From assembly GCA_945957075.1 (NCBI GenBank), contig CAMFJP010000012.1:1-15727 (forward strand): a stretch of DNA of 15,727 bases, in the 5' to 3' direction. Shown here piece after piece: positions 1 to 8,041 of this stretch. Within the stretch, counting starts at the first letter, position 1; each line of letters begins with the position of its first letter. A model generated the notes under the pieces. That model saw only the letters and a list, made by a program, of their open reading frames with translations. It had not been told where the DNA came from and did no database searches. This DNA comes from an uncultured Chlamydiae bacterium. Lineage in GTDB: Bacteria; Chlamydiota; Chlamydiia; Chlamydiales; Rhabdochlamydiaceae. Position numbers and translations under genes: made by a program.

Positions 1-828
1 AATGAGAAGGGTGTGCTCCCATTGCGCGCTTGGTTTCCCATCGATTGTCCGTGCTGTCCATCCGTCATGGGGATCGATGTATCCTTCTGCCTTTCCAGCA
101 TTAATCATCGGTTCGATTGTAAATGTCATTCCTTCTGCTAGGGGTATATGCACTCTGTTTTTGTGATGAGGAATTTGAGGAGGTTCATGAAACTCAACCC
201 CTGTTCCATGTCCAACAAATTGATGGACGACAGAGCAATGGTGGGCATGCGCGTAGTTTGTAATGACATCTCCGATTGCTGATACGTAGATGCCTGGCTT
301 TAAAATTTTAATCGATTCCATTAAACAGTTGTAGGAGACCTCCATGACTCTTTGTTTTTCTGGACTAATGGAGCCGATGGCTATCATGCGGCTGCAGTCT
401 CCGTAGTAGCCATTTAGAATGCAAGTGACATCGATATTTAAGATGTCTCCAGTGCGCAGGGGCTCGTCGTTGGGGATTCCATGACAAATGACATCGTTTA
501 ATGAGGTGCAGATGCTTTTTGTGAAGGGCGGATGTCCATATCCAAGGGTTGCTGGGATGGCCCCGGCTTTTAGGTATAATGCATGCGCAAACGTATTGAG
601 CTCATTTGTCGTGACCCCTGCCTGAGCCTTTCTGCATGTCTCATCAAGGATGTAGGCTGCAAGCGTGCAGGCCTCTTTGATTCCTGCTATTTGCGCTGGA
701 TTTTTTAGGGATATCCCGTATTTTTTTGCATACATCTCTTTAGAAGAAAGGGAGTCTTTTTGTGGAAAGTGACAAGCTTTCCATTTGTGGCCACTGCCAC
801 ACCAACAAGGGTCATTTCTTTGTATCAT
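1..828 (-). CDS. map: Methionine aminopeptidase with N-terminal SEC-C zinc motif (3' end outside window)
   Basis: Removes the initiator methionine from nascent proteins in the cytosol. Reading leftward from ATG at 828 gives 276 residues with no stop before the window edge, so only the last few residues are missing. The five dinuclear-metal ligands of type I MetAP (M24 family) are all present: D133, D144, H207 (in GHGTG), E239 (TIEPM) and E271 (WEHT). Residues 7-20 form a SEC-C type zinc motif (C8, C10, C19, H20), an extension that I recall from chlamydial Map; it probably helps ribosome association. The start lies 17 bp inside the carbonic anhydrase gene, and the bases before it are a T/C run without a Shine-Dalgarno sequence, so translation probably depends on coupling to the upstream gene. 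It is the last visible gene of the pssA-rmuC-carbonic anhydrase-map cluster. Confidence 0.96.
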   Translation of the reverse strand, partial: MIQRNDPCWCGSGHKWKACHFPQKDSLSSKEMYAKKYGISLKNPAQIAGIKEACTLAAYILDETCRKAQAGVTTNELNTFAHALYLKAGAIPATLGYGHPPFTKSICTSLNDVICHGIPNDEPLRTGDILNIDVTCILNGYYGDCSRMIAIGSISPEKQRVMEVSYNCLMESIKILKPGIYVSAIGDVITNYAHAHHCSVVHQFVGHGTGVEFHEPPQIPHHKNRVHIPLAEGMTFTIEPMINAGKAEGYIDPHDGWTARTIDGKPSAQWEHTLLI

Positions 829-1468
829 GGGAAAAAAATAGCACTTTGCCTTCGTGAAAGTCGTAGCGTGCGCCTACGATATCTAGTTTATTTTTTTTGA
901 CAAGTTCAGCTAAAGGAGCGCTTGTCTTTAGGTATTCTACGACGAGACGGACATTGGTATCAATGGCATTTGTTAGCGAATGTCCAGGTAATTTCATCGA
1001 CTCAAAAATTGCGGATTGTAAAAAAGGAGAAATATTTTCCATCGAAGGAGCAAACCCCTTGCCTTCTAATACAGCGTGAACAGCAGCGCAGTCTTCATGT
1101 CCAAGAACTACAATCAGAGGAGTTTTAAGATCGATCGCCGCAAATTTGATGCTGTCAAGCTCTATCGGCCCTACGATATTGCCTGCAACACGAATAACAA
1201 ATAGGTCGCCAATGCCTTGATCAAAAATAATTTCTGGAGGGACTCTTGAATCACAGCAGCCTACAATAATTGCCAATGGAGCTTGTTTAGTGAGCCATAC
1301 ATCTCGTGTTTTCATGTCCTCTCTTGGGTGAATGGAACACCCTTGAACATAGCGTTTGTTACCCTCCATTAAAAGAGTTTGCTGTGGGGAGATCGCAAGC
1401 AGAGCGCTTGTATAGCAACATAATAGGCATGTCAAAGGCAGTAAAATTTTATTTGCTCGCAATTTCAT
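812..1468 (-). CDS. Secreted beta-class carbonic anhydrase
   Basis: Interconverts CO2 and bicarbonate. The 218-residue protein has the beta-class zinc site: C71-x-D73-x-R75 inside GCCDSRVPPE, then H124 and C127 in GHEDC; D73/R75 form the usual catalytic dyad. Residues 1-25 look like a Sec signal peptide (Lys/Arg at 3, 4 and 7, a Leu/Cys-rich core, ALLA before Ile26), so the enzyme is expected in the periplasm. A strong ribosome site (AAGGAG, 7 nt spacing) supports the ATG at 1468. The start overlaps the end of rmuC by 20 bp and the end overlaps map by 17 bp, which implies co-transcription. Exported beta-carbonic anhydrases occur in several bacteria, but this gene is not part of the rmuC/map neighbourhood I recall from C. 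trachomatis. Family assignment is firm; export is predicted from the N-terminus only. Confidence 0.93.
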   Translation of the reverse strand: MKLRANKILLPLTCLLCCYTSALLAISPQQTLLMEGNKRYVQGCSIHPREDMKTRDVWLTKQAPLAIIVGCCDSRVPPEIIFDQGIGDLFVIRVAGNIVGPIELDSIKFAAIDLKTPLIVVLGHEDCAAVHAVLEGKGFAPSMENISPFLQSAIFESMKLPGHSLTNAIDTNVRLVVEYLKTSAPLAELVKKNKLDIVGARYDFHEGKVLFFSHDTKK

Positions 1469-2759
1469 GTGTTTCTCCTTCTAAAGAGAGTGTTTGCTTG
1501 GGAACACGATCTATTGTGGGGATGGGATCTAAATCGTGGTGAGCAGAGCTTGCACCAAGGTCTTTGAATTTGCGTGCAGAGACTAAAACGCGTGATTCGA
1601 ATGAGCCAATCGAGCTATTGTAAGCTTCTACGGCGCTACTAAGCCCTCTTCCCATTTTGGCTATGTGACCGCTAAAATCCACAAGTCGCTTGTATAACTC
1701 GTGTCCAAGATCGCTAACTTGTTGAGCGTGTCTTGAAAGGCTTTCTTGTTTCCATCCATAGGCGATCGTACGCAAAAGTGCAATTAGCGTTGTCGGGGTT
1801 GCAACAATAACACCTTGATCGACGCCGACTTCAATAAGAGCTGGATCCTGCTCTAAGGCTGTGCTGAAAAAACTTTCCCCTGGAAGAAATAAGATAACAA
1901 ACTCGGGTGTTGGTTGAAATTTTGCCCAGTATGCTTTTCGACTAAGAAGAGTTACATGTGTACGTAATTGTTTTGCATGTTCGGTAAGTTTTAAAGCGCG
2001 CTCTTCATCGGAGTGTGCGTGCATGGCTTCAAGATAGGCCTCTAGGGGTACTTTGGCGTCGATGACAACACTTCTTCCCCCAGGTAGGCGGACTAATAAG
2101 TCGGGTCTTAGAGAGGTGTCTTCTGTTTTTTCGTGTACCTGTTCGTAGAAATCGCAGTGGCGTAGCATTCCAGCAAGTTCAACGACGCGGCGTAGTTGCA
2201 TTTCTCCCCAGCAACCTCGAACCAAGGGTGAGCCAAGAGCCTTGACAAGCCCTTTGGTTTCATCTCTTAATAGTTTTTCTGCATCTGTTAGGGCTTGAAG
2301 TTGATGTTTTAGAGCTTCTTGCTGGCCATGTCTTTCTTTTTCTAAGTCTTTGATTCCGTCGTTTAAGTGTTTTAAGGAGTCTTTTACAGGGTTTACAGCA
2401 TCCACAAGGGCTTGATGTCTTTTTTCCCAGTCTGTTTTTGTTTTTTCTTGAAAATTTTCTAGTGTGTTTTTTGCAGTATCAAGAAAACGGGCGCTATTGT
2501 TTTCAAGAGCTTCTTTGGAAAGTAGGCGAAATGTTTCGATCATTTGCGCTCTTTCTGTGCGCATCAGATGCACTTTATCTTCTGCTGCGATTTTTTCGGC
2601 ACGGAGCTGTACATTTTCGGTTTCAAGTTCGCGCACTCTGTTTTCTTTTAGTTCTAGCATCCGCGCTTGAAATGAAAGCGCTTTGAGTTTAGCGTGTGCG
2701 TATAACCATCCGAGGGTAGTACATAGGGCGAAAAGACCCAGTCCGTAAGCAATCCACAT
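1449..2759 (-). CDS. rmuC: RmuC-family DNA recombination/anti-inversion protein
   Basis: A 436-residue RmuC (DUF195) protein; the family limits inversions at inverted repeats and is predicted to be a PD-(D/E)xK-like nuclease. Residues 2-20 form one membrane-anchor helix, residues 25-170 are Glu/Lys/Gln-rich and probably coiled coil, and the RmuC domain follows. Family landmarks are RGCWGEMQLRRVVELAGM (181-198), RPDLLVRLPGG (218-228), the IDAK acidic/Lys pair (D234, K236), FLPGESFF (291-298) and ATPTTLIALLRT (320-331). The C-terminal tail after about 400 is low-complexity. ATG overlaps the pssA stop as TAATG, so translation is probably coupled; the 3' end overlaps the carbonic anhydrase gene by 20 bp. 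From memory, C. trachomatis keeps this gene (CT825, sometimes labelled recF-like) beside pssA too. Confidence 0.93.
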   Translation of the reverse strand: MWIAYGLGLFALCTTLGWLYAHAKLKALSFQARMLELKENRVRELETENVQLRAEKIAAEDKVHLMRTERAQMIETFRLLSKEALENNSARFLDTAKNTLENFQEKTKTDWEKRHQALVDAVNPVKDSLKHLNDGIKDLEKERHGQQEALKHQLQALTDAEKLLRDETKGLVKALGSPLVRGCWGEMQLRRVVELAGMLRHCDFYEQVHEKTEDTSLRPDLLVRLPGGRSVVIDAKVPLEAYLEAMHAHSDEERALKLTEHAKQLRTHVTLLSRKAYWAKFQPTPEFVILFLPGESFFSTALEQDPALIEVGVDQGVIVATPTTLIALLRTIAYGWKQESLSRHAQQVSDLGHELYKRLVDFSGHIAKMGRGLSSAVEAYNSSIGSFESRVLVSARKFKDLGASSAHHDLDPIPTIDRVPKQTLSLEGETHEIASK

Positions 2760-3601
2760 TATAAGTCATCCTGATCGGGTTCGAAATCTTCAAGAGTTTT
2801 AGATTTTTTTCCAGCAAGAAGTCGAATTCCTGAAAGGATCGATGCTAGTGCGATGTATCCCCAGGAAAGAATCAGGAGTACAGCTGGCAGAAAATGGAGG
2901 ATGCCATAGAGAAAAAAAATAGCAATAATGACAGTGAAAAATACGAGCTGAAACGAGGGGATTCGAAAGTGTAGCGCTTTAAGGCTTGGGAATTTCCATT
3001 TACTAACCATGAAATAGCCAAGAATAATCATGATGGAAGTGAGTAAGAGTGCCTCTGTCGTTGGCTCTAGGTGTATTAGTGTTGTCCCAAGTGGGGAGGC
3101 TAGGAATAGGGGAGGTGAGAGGGCTGCTATAGCAGCTGCTGTAATCGGCAGGCCTGTAAAATGCCGCTTTTGTTCCATTTGTTTTTCTGCATGACCTTTA
3201 GCTTCCATAGCCTTAACGTTGAAACGCACTAGGCGCAGTACCCCACAAAGAGCGTAAAGCATAGCGCCAATAACAGCGAAAAAAGAGAGGCCCGTTTCTT
3301 GTTCTAAGGAAAGGTGTTTTAAAAATAACACAGCCGGAGCTACACCAAACGAGATAGCATCTGCAAGTGAATCGAAAATAGCTCCGAATTCACTTTCTGC
3401 GTGAATGATTCTAGCTACAGCGCCATCTAGTAAATCGGCAAGAGCTGCCATTAAAAGCAAAACAGTAGAAGAGTAGAGCAGCTGGTAGCTGCTAAATCCG
3501 CGTTCTACCATATTTACTTTTAATATGACAAAAAGACCGCATGCAAGACCTAGCGCTGTAATTGCATTTGGGATAAAGTATACACGTCTCATATACCCCA
3601 T
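2759..3601 (-). CDS. pssA: CDP-diacylglycerol--serine O-phosphatidyltransferase
   Basis: Integral membrane enzyme that makes phosphatidylserine from CDP-diacylglycerol and L-serine, the precursor of phosphatidylethanolamine. The CDP-alcohol phosphatidyltransferase signature DG-x2-AR-x8-G-x3-D-x3-D is complete: D59 G60, A63 R64, G73, D77, D81. Residues 10-28, 42-58 and several stretches between about 90 and 265 are hydrophobic, giving six to eight membrane helices; the tail is acidic (EDFEPDQDDL). The 280-residue length suits the PssA branch and not a PgsA-type enzyme. ATG at 3601 has no ribosome site, whereas the fourth codon (ATG at 3592, giving MRRVYFIPNA) sits 5 nt after GGGG and may be the true start. 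First gene of the leftward cluster, divergent from nrdA across about 158 bp. Confidence 0.93.
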   Translation of the reverse strand: MGYMRRVYFIPNAITALGLACGLFVILKVNMVERGFSSYQLLYSSTVLLLMAALADLLDGAVARIIHAESEFGAIFDSLADAISFGVAPAVLFLKHLSLEQETGLSFFAVIGAMLYALCGVLRLVRFNVKAMEAKGHAEKQMEQKRHFTGLPITAAAIAALSPPLFLASPLGTTLIHLEPTTEALLLTSIMIILGYFMVSKWKFPSLKALHFRIPSFQLVFFTVIIAIFFLYGILHFLPAVLLILSWGYIALASILSGIRLLAGKKSKTLEDFEPDQDDL

Positions 3602-3653
3602 TATAGCTATATCATCGCAAAAAGATACATCATTTTGTGCTTCGTAATTTTTG

Positions 3654-3682
3654 TTGGACTTAAAGCGCGGCGCTACTATATA
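3654..3682 (+). promoter_or_regulatory. Predicted sigma70-type promoter of the nrdAB operon
   Basis: TTGGAC (3654-3659) and TATATA (3677-3682) are separated by 17 bp, the optimal spacing for the housekeeping sigma factor. It points rightward into nrdA, with an expected start near 3689 and a leader of about 70 nt. The -10 element lies inside the first NrdR box. Position and spacing are read directly; activity is inferred. Confidence 0.6.
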
Positions 3683-3688
3683 TAGTGT
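3673..3688 (+). promoter_or_regulatory. NrdR box 1
   Basis: CTACTATATATAGTGT matches the NrdR-box consensus ACACWATATMTWGTGT at 14 of 16 positions; only the first two bases differ. It covers the predicted -10 element of the nrdA promoter, so bound NrdR would block polymerase. NrdR is a zinc-finger/ATP-cone repressor of ribonucleotide reductase genes, and a chlamydial orthologue (CT406) has been described. Confidence 0.78.
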
Positions 3689-3704
3689 GTATATGAAGAA
3701 TTGG

Positions 3705-3720
3705 ACACAAGATGTTGTGT
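3705..3720 (+). promoter_or_regulatory. NrdR box 2
   Basis: ACACAAGATGTTGTGT also matches the NrdR consensus at 14 of 16 positions and is itself an imperfect palindrome. It begins 32 bp after the start of box 1, leaving 16 bp between them, the roughly three-turn spacing usual for paired NrdR sites. It contains the most upstream in-frame ATG of nrdA (3712), which argues against that ATG as the start. Confidence 0.75.
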
Positions 3721-3759
3721 GTCTTTACAAAATTTAAATTTAATGAGAGGGGCGCCTTT

Positions 3760-6700
3760 ATGTCAAAGGAGACAATTTTTATGCCTAATGCGTTGCAAGA
3801 CAAGGAGTCCAAAATGGTAGCGGATATGCATGCATTTACAGTTGTTAAACGCAACGGTTCTCTTGTTCCGTTTAGAAAAGAGAGAATTTACCGCGCGCTT
3901 GAAGCTGCATTTCGGGATACTCGGAAAATTACAAAAAACACACAACTATCACCTGAAATTGAAGCCTCTGTGATAGAAGTTGTCGATGCGGTTTTAGAGC
4001 ATTTGTTTGCTCTTGCTTGTAAAGGCGCCTGCTTAACTGTAGAGGGGATTCAAGATGTTGTAGAAGTCGCTTTAATGAAAAGGGGATATCACGACGTAGC
4101 AAGAGATTATATTATTTACAGAGATCAGCACAAAGCGCTTCGAGAAGATTCTCCCCAAAACTTGAAAATCAATAGAAAAGATGGGTTGCAGGTTCGTTTT
4201 AATCCGATGAAGATTGCATCTTCTATTGAATCTGCGTTTCGTCGCTCTAGACATATTGAAGGTCCCACGCCCCAGTCGATCATTGATGCTGTTAATTTAT
4301 TAACACAAAAGATCGTTGCACGTTCTGTAGCTCATGCAAAGGCAGCGCATGTGTTGCATGTGAGTTGGGTCCAAGATGAGATTGAGCAATTGCTCATGAA
4401 AGAGGGTTTTTTTCATGTTGCAAAAGATTACATTTTGTATAGAGCCTCACTTGGAGAACAAACTGAGGGAGTGTTAGAAGAAGAGAGCACCTCGGCTCCT
4501 GTGCGCGAGTTTATTATTACAAAAGCGGATGGAACACAGGGAATATATACAGATTTTGAGTTGTATCAAAGGCTATCTTTTGCCTGTAGGGGTCTTGAAG
4601 AAACAGTCTCTGCGCATGCTCTTTTAGAAGAGACGATTGCAAATTTTTATGAGGGCATTAAAGAGAGTGAAATTGAGCAGGCTCTGATTATGGCAGCGCG
4701 CAGTAAAATTGAAGAGGAGCCAGCGTATTCGCAGGTTGGTTCACGTCTTCTTTTGGATTTTTTATATAGAGAAACCATGGGTATTTCGGCAAAAGACCCT
4801 TCTTTAGAGTCGAGACACAGGGAATATTTTAAAACCACAATACATTATGCAACAACTATTGGTAGACTAAGTCCAGCTCTTTTGGATTATGATCTTGATA
4901 AGCTCTCTCAAGCTATGGAGCTTCAAAGAGATGATCGCTTTTCTTATTTAGGACTGCAGACGCTATACGATCGTTATTTTATCCATGACATGCAAAGAAG
5001 GCTGGAAACACCTCAAATGTTTTGGATGCGCGTTGCAATGGGCGTGGCGTTAAATGAAAAAGAGGAAAGGACAGAGAGAGCGATTGAGTTTTATAACGTG
5101 CTTTCGCAGTTTTTCTTCATATCTGGGACCCCGACTTTATTTAATTCTGGTACCATGCATTCGCAGCTTAGCTCTTGTTATCTTTCTACTGTCATGGATG
5201 ATCTCTCCCATATCTTTAAAGTGATTGCAGATGATGCTCAGCTTTCAAAGTGGGCAGGGGGTATTGGTAACGATTGGACGTATGTTCGAGCAACCGGTGG
5301 TATTATTAAAGGAACCAATGGCAAAAGTCAGGGCGTTATTCCCTTTTTAAAAGTTGCTAATGACACAGCCGTTGCGGTAAATCAGGGTGGCAAGCGCAAG
5401 GGAGCTATGTGCGCTTATTTAGAGACCTGGCACCTTGATATTGAAGACTTTTTAGAGCTTAGAAAGAATACAGGAGATGAAAGACGGCGCACTCACGACA
5501 TGAACACTGCCAACTGGATTCCAGATCTTTTCATGAAAAGAGTAGAAATGCATGGGATGTGGACTCTCTTTAATCCAGCAGATGTTCCAGATCTTCATGA
5601 TTTGTATGGAAAGGCTTTTGAATCCCGTTATGAGGAATATGAGGGGATGGCGGAGTCTGGGCAGATTAAACTCTTTAAAAAGGTGGAAGCTGTTCAACTC
5701 TGGCGCAAAATGTTGAGTATGTTATTTGAAACAGGACATCCTTGGATTACCTTTAAAGATCCATCGAATATTCGTTCTCCGCAAGATCATGTTGGCGTTG
5801 TGCACAGCTCGAATTTGTGTACAGAAATTCTTCTAAACACTTCAAAAGATGAGACAGCTGTTTGTAATTTGGGTTCGATTAATCTAGCAGAGCATATGAC
5901 TGCAGAGGGTATTGATCGGAAAAAATTGGCATCGACCATTAAAACTGCAGTCCGCATGCTAGATAATGTTATCGATATTAATTTCTATCCAACAGCTGAG
6001 GCTAGAGAGTCTAATTTACGCCATCGTCCTATCGGGCTTGGACTCATGGGTTTCCAAGATGCGCTTTATATGCAAAACATTTCCTATGCTAGCCATGAGG
6101 CTGTGGAATTTGCAGATGTTAGTATGGAGCTTATTTCTTATTACGCCATTCTTGCTTCAGCAGAGCTTGCTAAAGAGAGGGGCGCTTATTCTTCTTATCC
6201 TGGATCTAAATGGGATAAAGGGCTTTTGCCTATAGATACAATAGAGATTTTAGCTGAGGAGCGTGGCGGTCTTTTAGAAATGAATCTCGATGTGCGTTTG
6301 GATTGGAGTGTTGTAAGAGAGGCAATTAAAAAATGGGGCATGCGCAATAGTAATACGATGGCTATTGCACCCACAGCAACTATTTCGAATATTGTAGGCA
6401 TAACCCAGTCCATCGAGCCTATGTATAAGCATTTATTTGTAAAATCTAACCTTTCAGGAGAGTTTACTATTCCCAATAGTCACCTTGTCCAGAGGTTAAA
6501 AAAATTAGGTCTTTGGGATCACGATATGCTCGATGATTTGAAATACTTTGATGGAAGTATTTCTGAGATTGAGAGAATTCCACAAGATATTCGGCAGCTA
6601 TTTCCAGCAGCATTTGAGATTGATCCTGAATGGATTATCGAGTGCGCAAGTAGAAGACAAAAATGGATTGATATGGGTCAGTCGCTTAATTTGTATCTTG

Positions 6701-6945
6701 CAGAGCCAAGCGGTAAAAAACTCCATCAAATGTATCTTTTTGCATGGAAAAAAGGTCTTAAAACCCTGTACTATCTTAGAACACTTGCTGCAACGCAAAT
6801 CGAAAAATCTACAACAGACATTAACAAAAGGGGTTTGCAACCTCGTTGGATGAAAAACCGGTCTGCTTCGAGCAATATTCAAGTGGATAGAGAAGAAAAA
6901 CCCAAAGCCTGCAGCCTCGAAGAGGGTTGCGAAAGTTGTCAATAA
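3760..6945 (+). CDS. nrdA: Ribonucleoside-diphosphate reductase, alpha (large) subunit with three ATP-cone modules
   Basis: Catalytic R1 subunit that reduces ribonucleoside diphosphates to deoxy forms. About 1061 residues from ATG 3760 (or 1054 from 3781). Residue numbers here count from the upstream in-frame ATG at 3712, so subtract 16. The N-terminus has ATP cones at about 42-141 and 150-249 and a more degenerate third at about 266-354; this triple arrangement is known from chlamydial NrdA, whereas E. coli NrdA has one. Catalytic residues: C489 (SSCYL), N701/C703/E705 (NLCTE), C718 (VCNLGS), radical-path tyrosines Y1020/Y1021 (LYYLRT) and C-terminal thiols C1067, C1073 and C1076 for re-reduction. 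Two NrdR boxes overlap and follow the promoter. nrdB starts 22 nt downstream, so the subunits are co-expressed. Confidence 0.96.
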   Translation: MSKETIFMPNALQDKESKMVADMHAFTVVKRNGSLVPFRKERIYRALEAAFRDTRKITKNTQLSPEIEASVIEVVDAVLEHLFALACKGACLTVEGIQDVVEVALMKRGYHDVARDYIIYRDQHKALREDSPQNLKINRKDGLQVRFNPMKIASSIESAFRRSRHIEGPTPQSIIDAVNLLTQKIVARSVAHAKAAHVLHVSWVQDEIEQLLMKEGFFHVAKDYILYRASLGEQTEGVLEEESTSAPVREFIITKADGTQGIYTDFELYQRLSFACRGLEETVSAHALLEETIANFYEGIKESEIEQALIMAARSKIEEEPAYSQVGSRLLLDFLYRETMGISAKDPSLESRHREYFKTTIHYATTIGRLSPALLDYDLDKLSQAMELQRDDRFSYLGLQTLYDRYFIHDMQRRLETPQMFWMRVAMGVALNEKEERTERAIEFYNVLSQFFFISGTPTLFNSGTMHSQLSSCYLSTVMDDLSHIFKVIADDAQLSKWAGGIGNDWTYVRATGGIIKGTNGKSQGVIPFLKVANDTAVAVNQGGKRKGAMCAYLETWHLDIEDFLELRKNTGDERRRTHDMNTANWIPDLFMKRVEMHGMWTLFNPADVPDLHDLYGKAFESRYEEYEGMAESGQIKLFKKVEAVQLWRKMLSMLFETGHPWITFKDPSNIRSPQDHVGVVHSSNLCTEILLNTSKDETAVCNLGSINLAEHMTAEGIDRKKLASTIKTAVRMLDNVIDINFYPTAEARESNLRHRPIGLGLMGFQDALYMQNISYASHEAVEFADVSMELISYYAILASAELAKERGAYSSYPGSKWDKGLLPIDTIEILAEERGGLLEMNLDVRLDWSVVREAIKKWGMRNSNTMAIAPTATISNIVGITQSIEPMYKHLFVKSNLSGEFTIPNSHLVQRLKKLGLWDHDMLDDLKYFDGSISEIERIPQDIRQLFPAAFEIDPEWIIECASRRQKWIDMGQSLNLYLAEPSGKKLHQMYLFAWKKGLKTLYYLRTLAATQIEKSTTDINKRGLQPRWMKNRSASSNIQVDREEKPKACSLEEGCESCQ
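3765..3771 (+). promoter_or_regulatory. Strong Shine-Dalgarno that may set the nrdA start at 3781
   Basis: AAAGGAG stands 9 nt before ATG 3781. The alternative start at 3760 has the weaker GAGAGGGG (3745-3752), whose GAGG core is also 9 nt away. The two candidates differ by seven residues and both leave the first ATP cone intact. Confidence 0.5.
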
Positions 6946-6967
6946 TTTTGAAATAGCGGAGAGCAAT

Positions 6968-8029
6968 ATGATCAGTTTTGAAGAAGAGGTCGAGGTTCAT
7001 GCAGTAGATCAGAGCAAACGCGTCAAGGTAAAGGACAAAAGGCTTATTAACTGCAGCAGAGTGGATGTCAATCAGTTAATGCCATTAAAGTATAAATGGG
7101 CGTGGGAACATTATCTCAATGGATGTGCAAATCATTGGATGCCCACTGAGGTGCCTATGGGCAAGGACATCGAACTATGGAAGTCAGATGCCCTGTCTGC
7201 GGATGAGAAAAGAGTGATTATGCGCAATCTTGGCTTTTTTAGTACGGCAGAAAGCCTTGTTGGAAATAATATAGTCCTTGCTATTTTTAAACATGTGACC
7301 AACCCAGAAGCTAGGCAGTATTTACTGCGTCAGGCGTTTGAAGAAGCTATTCACACGCATACCTTTCATTATATTGTTGAGTCTTTGTCCTTGAATCAAG
7401 GAGAGGTTTTTAACATGTATAATGAGGTTAATACCATTCATCATAAAGATGCATTTGAAATGCGTTTGACAGAGGATATTTTGCGTTCTGATTTTACAAC
7501 AGAAACATTAGAGGGGCGGCAAAAATTCCTAGAAAATCTTATCGGTTTTTACCTCATTATGGAAGGTATTTTCTTCTATAGTGGTTTTGTCATGATTCTT
7601 TCCTTTCATAGACAAAATAAAATGACGGGTATTGGAGAACAGTTTCAATATATTTTAAGAGATGAAACGATTCATTTGAATTTCGGCATCGATTTGATCA
7701 ATGGGATTAAAGAAGAAAACCCAGATATCTGGACGCCAGAGTTTCAAGCGCATATTGTAGATCAAGTAAGACAAGCCGTTGAATTGGAAATTTTGTACGC
7801 GCAGGACTGTTTGCCCAAAGGTATTTTAGGTTTAACAGCTCCAATGTTTAGAGATTATGTACAGTACATTGCAGATCGCAGACTAGAGCGCATTGGTCTT
7901 AAGGTTCAATATCGTTCTAAAAATCCTTTTCCTTGGATGAGTGAAACGATCGATTTGGGAAAAGAGAAGAACTTTTTTGAAACACGGGTGACGGAATATC
8001 AGTCTTCTGCTAATCTCACCTGGAATTAA
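6968..8029 (+). CDS. nrdB: Class Ic ribonucleotide reductase beta (small) subunit
   Basis: R2 subunit supplying the oxidising equivalent to NrdA. The six metal ligands are E95, E126, H129, E199, E233 and H236. The position normally held by the radical tyrosine (E. coli Y122) is F133 in EEAIHTHTF. This is the class Ic signature first established for C. trachomatis NrdB, where a Mn(IV)/Fe(III) centre replaces the tyrosyl radical; residue numbers here are all +6 relative to that protein (F127 there). Y344 near the C-terminus fits the interfacial radical-transfer tyrosine. The 353-residue length is normal. GGAG at 6958-6961 lies 6 nt before the ATG. The next gene follows after 12 nt, in the same operon. 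Confidence 0.97.
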   Translation: MISFEEEVEVHAVDQSKRVKVKDKRLINCSRVDVNQLMPLKYKWAWEHYLNGCANHWMPTEVPMGKDIELWKSDALSADEKRVIMRNLGFFSTAESLVGNNIVLAIFKHVTNPEARQYLLRQAFEEAIHTHTFHYIVESLSLNQGEVFNMYNEVNTIHHKDAFEMRLTEDILRSDFTTETLEGRQKFLENLIGFYLIMEGIFFYSGFVMILSFHRQNKMTGIGEQFQYILRDETIHLNFGIDLINGIKEENPDIWTPEFQAHIVDQVRQAVELEILYAQDCLPKGILGLTAPMFRDYVQYIADRRLERIGLKVQYRSKNPFPWMSETIDLGKEKNFFETRVTEYQSSANLTWN

Positions 8030-8041
8030 TTTCAGGGCATC

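Noticed and set aside
3602..3660. TATAAT on the minus strand at 3605-3600 as the pssA -10
   Set aside because: It overlaps the annotated pssA ATG and no acceptable -35 lies 16-18 bp upstream; it would only work if pssA starts at the fourth codon with almost no leader.
3712..3759. In-frame upstream ATG (3712) as the start of nrdA
   Set aside because: It lies inside NrdR box 2, has no ribosome site, and adds residues not expected before the first ATP cone; 3760 or 3781 is better.
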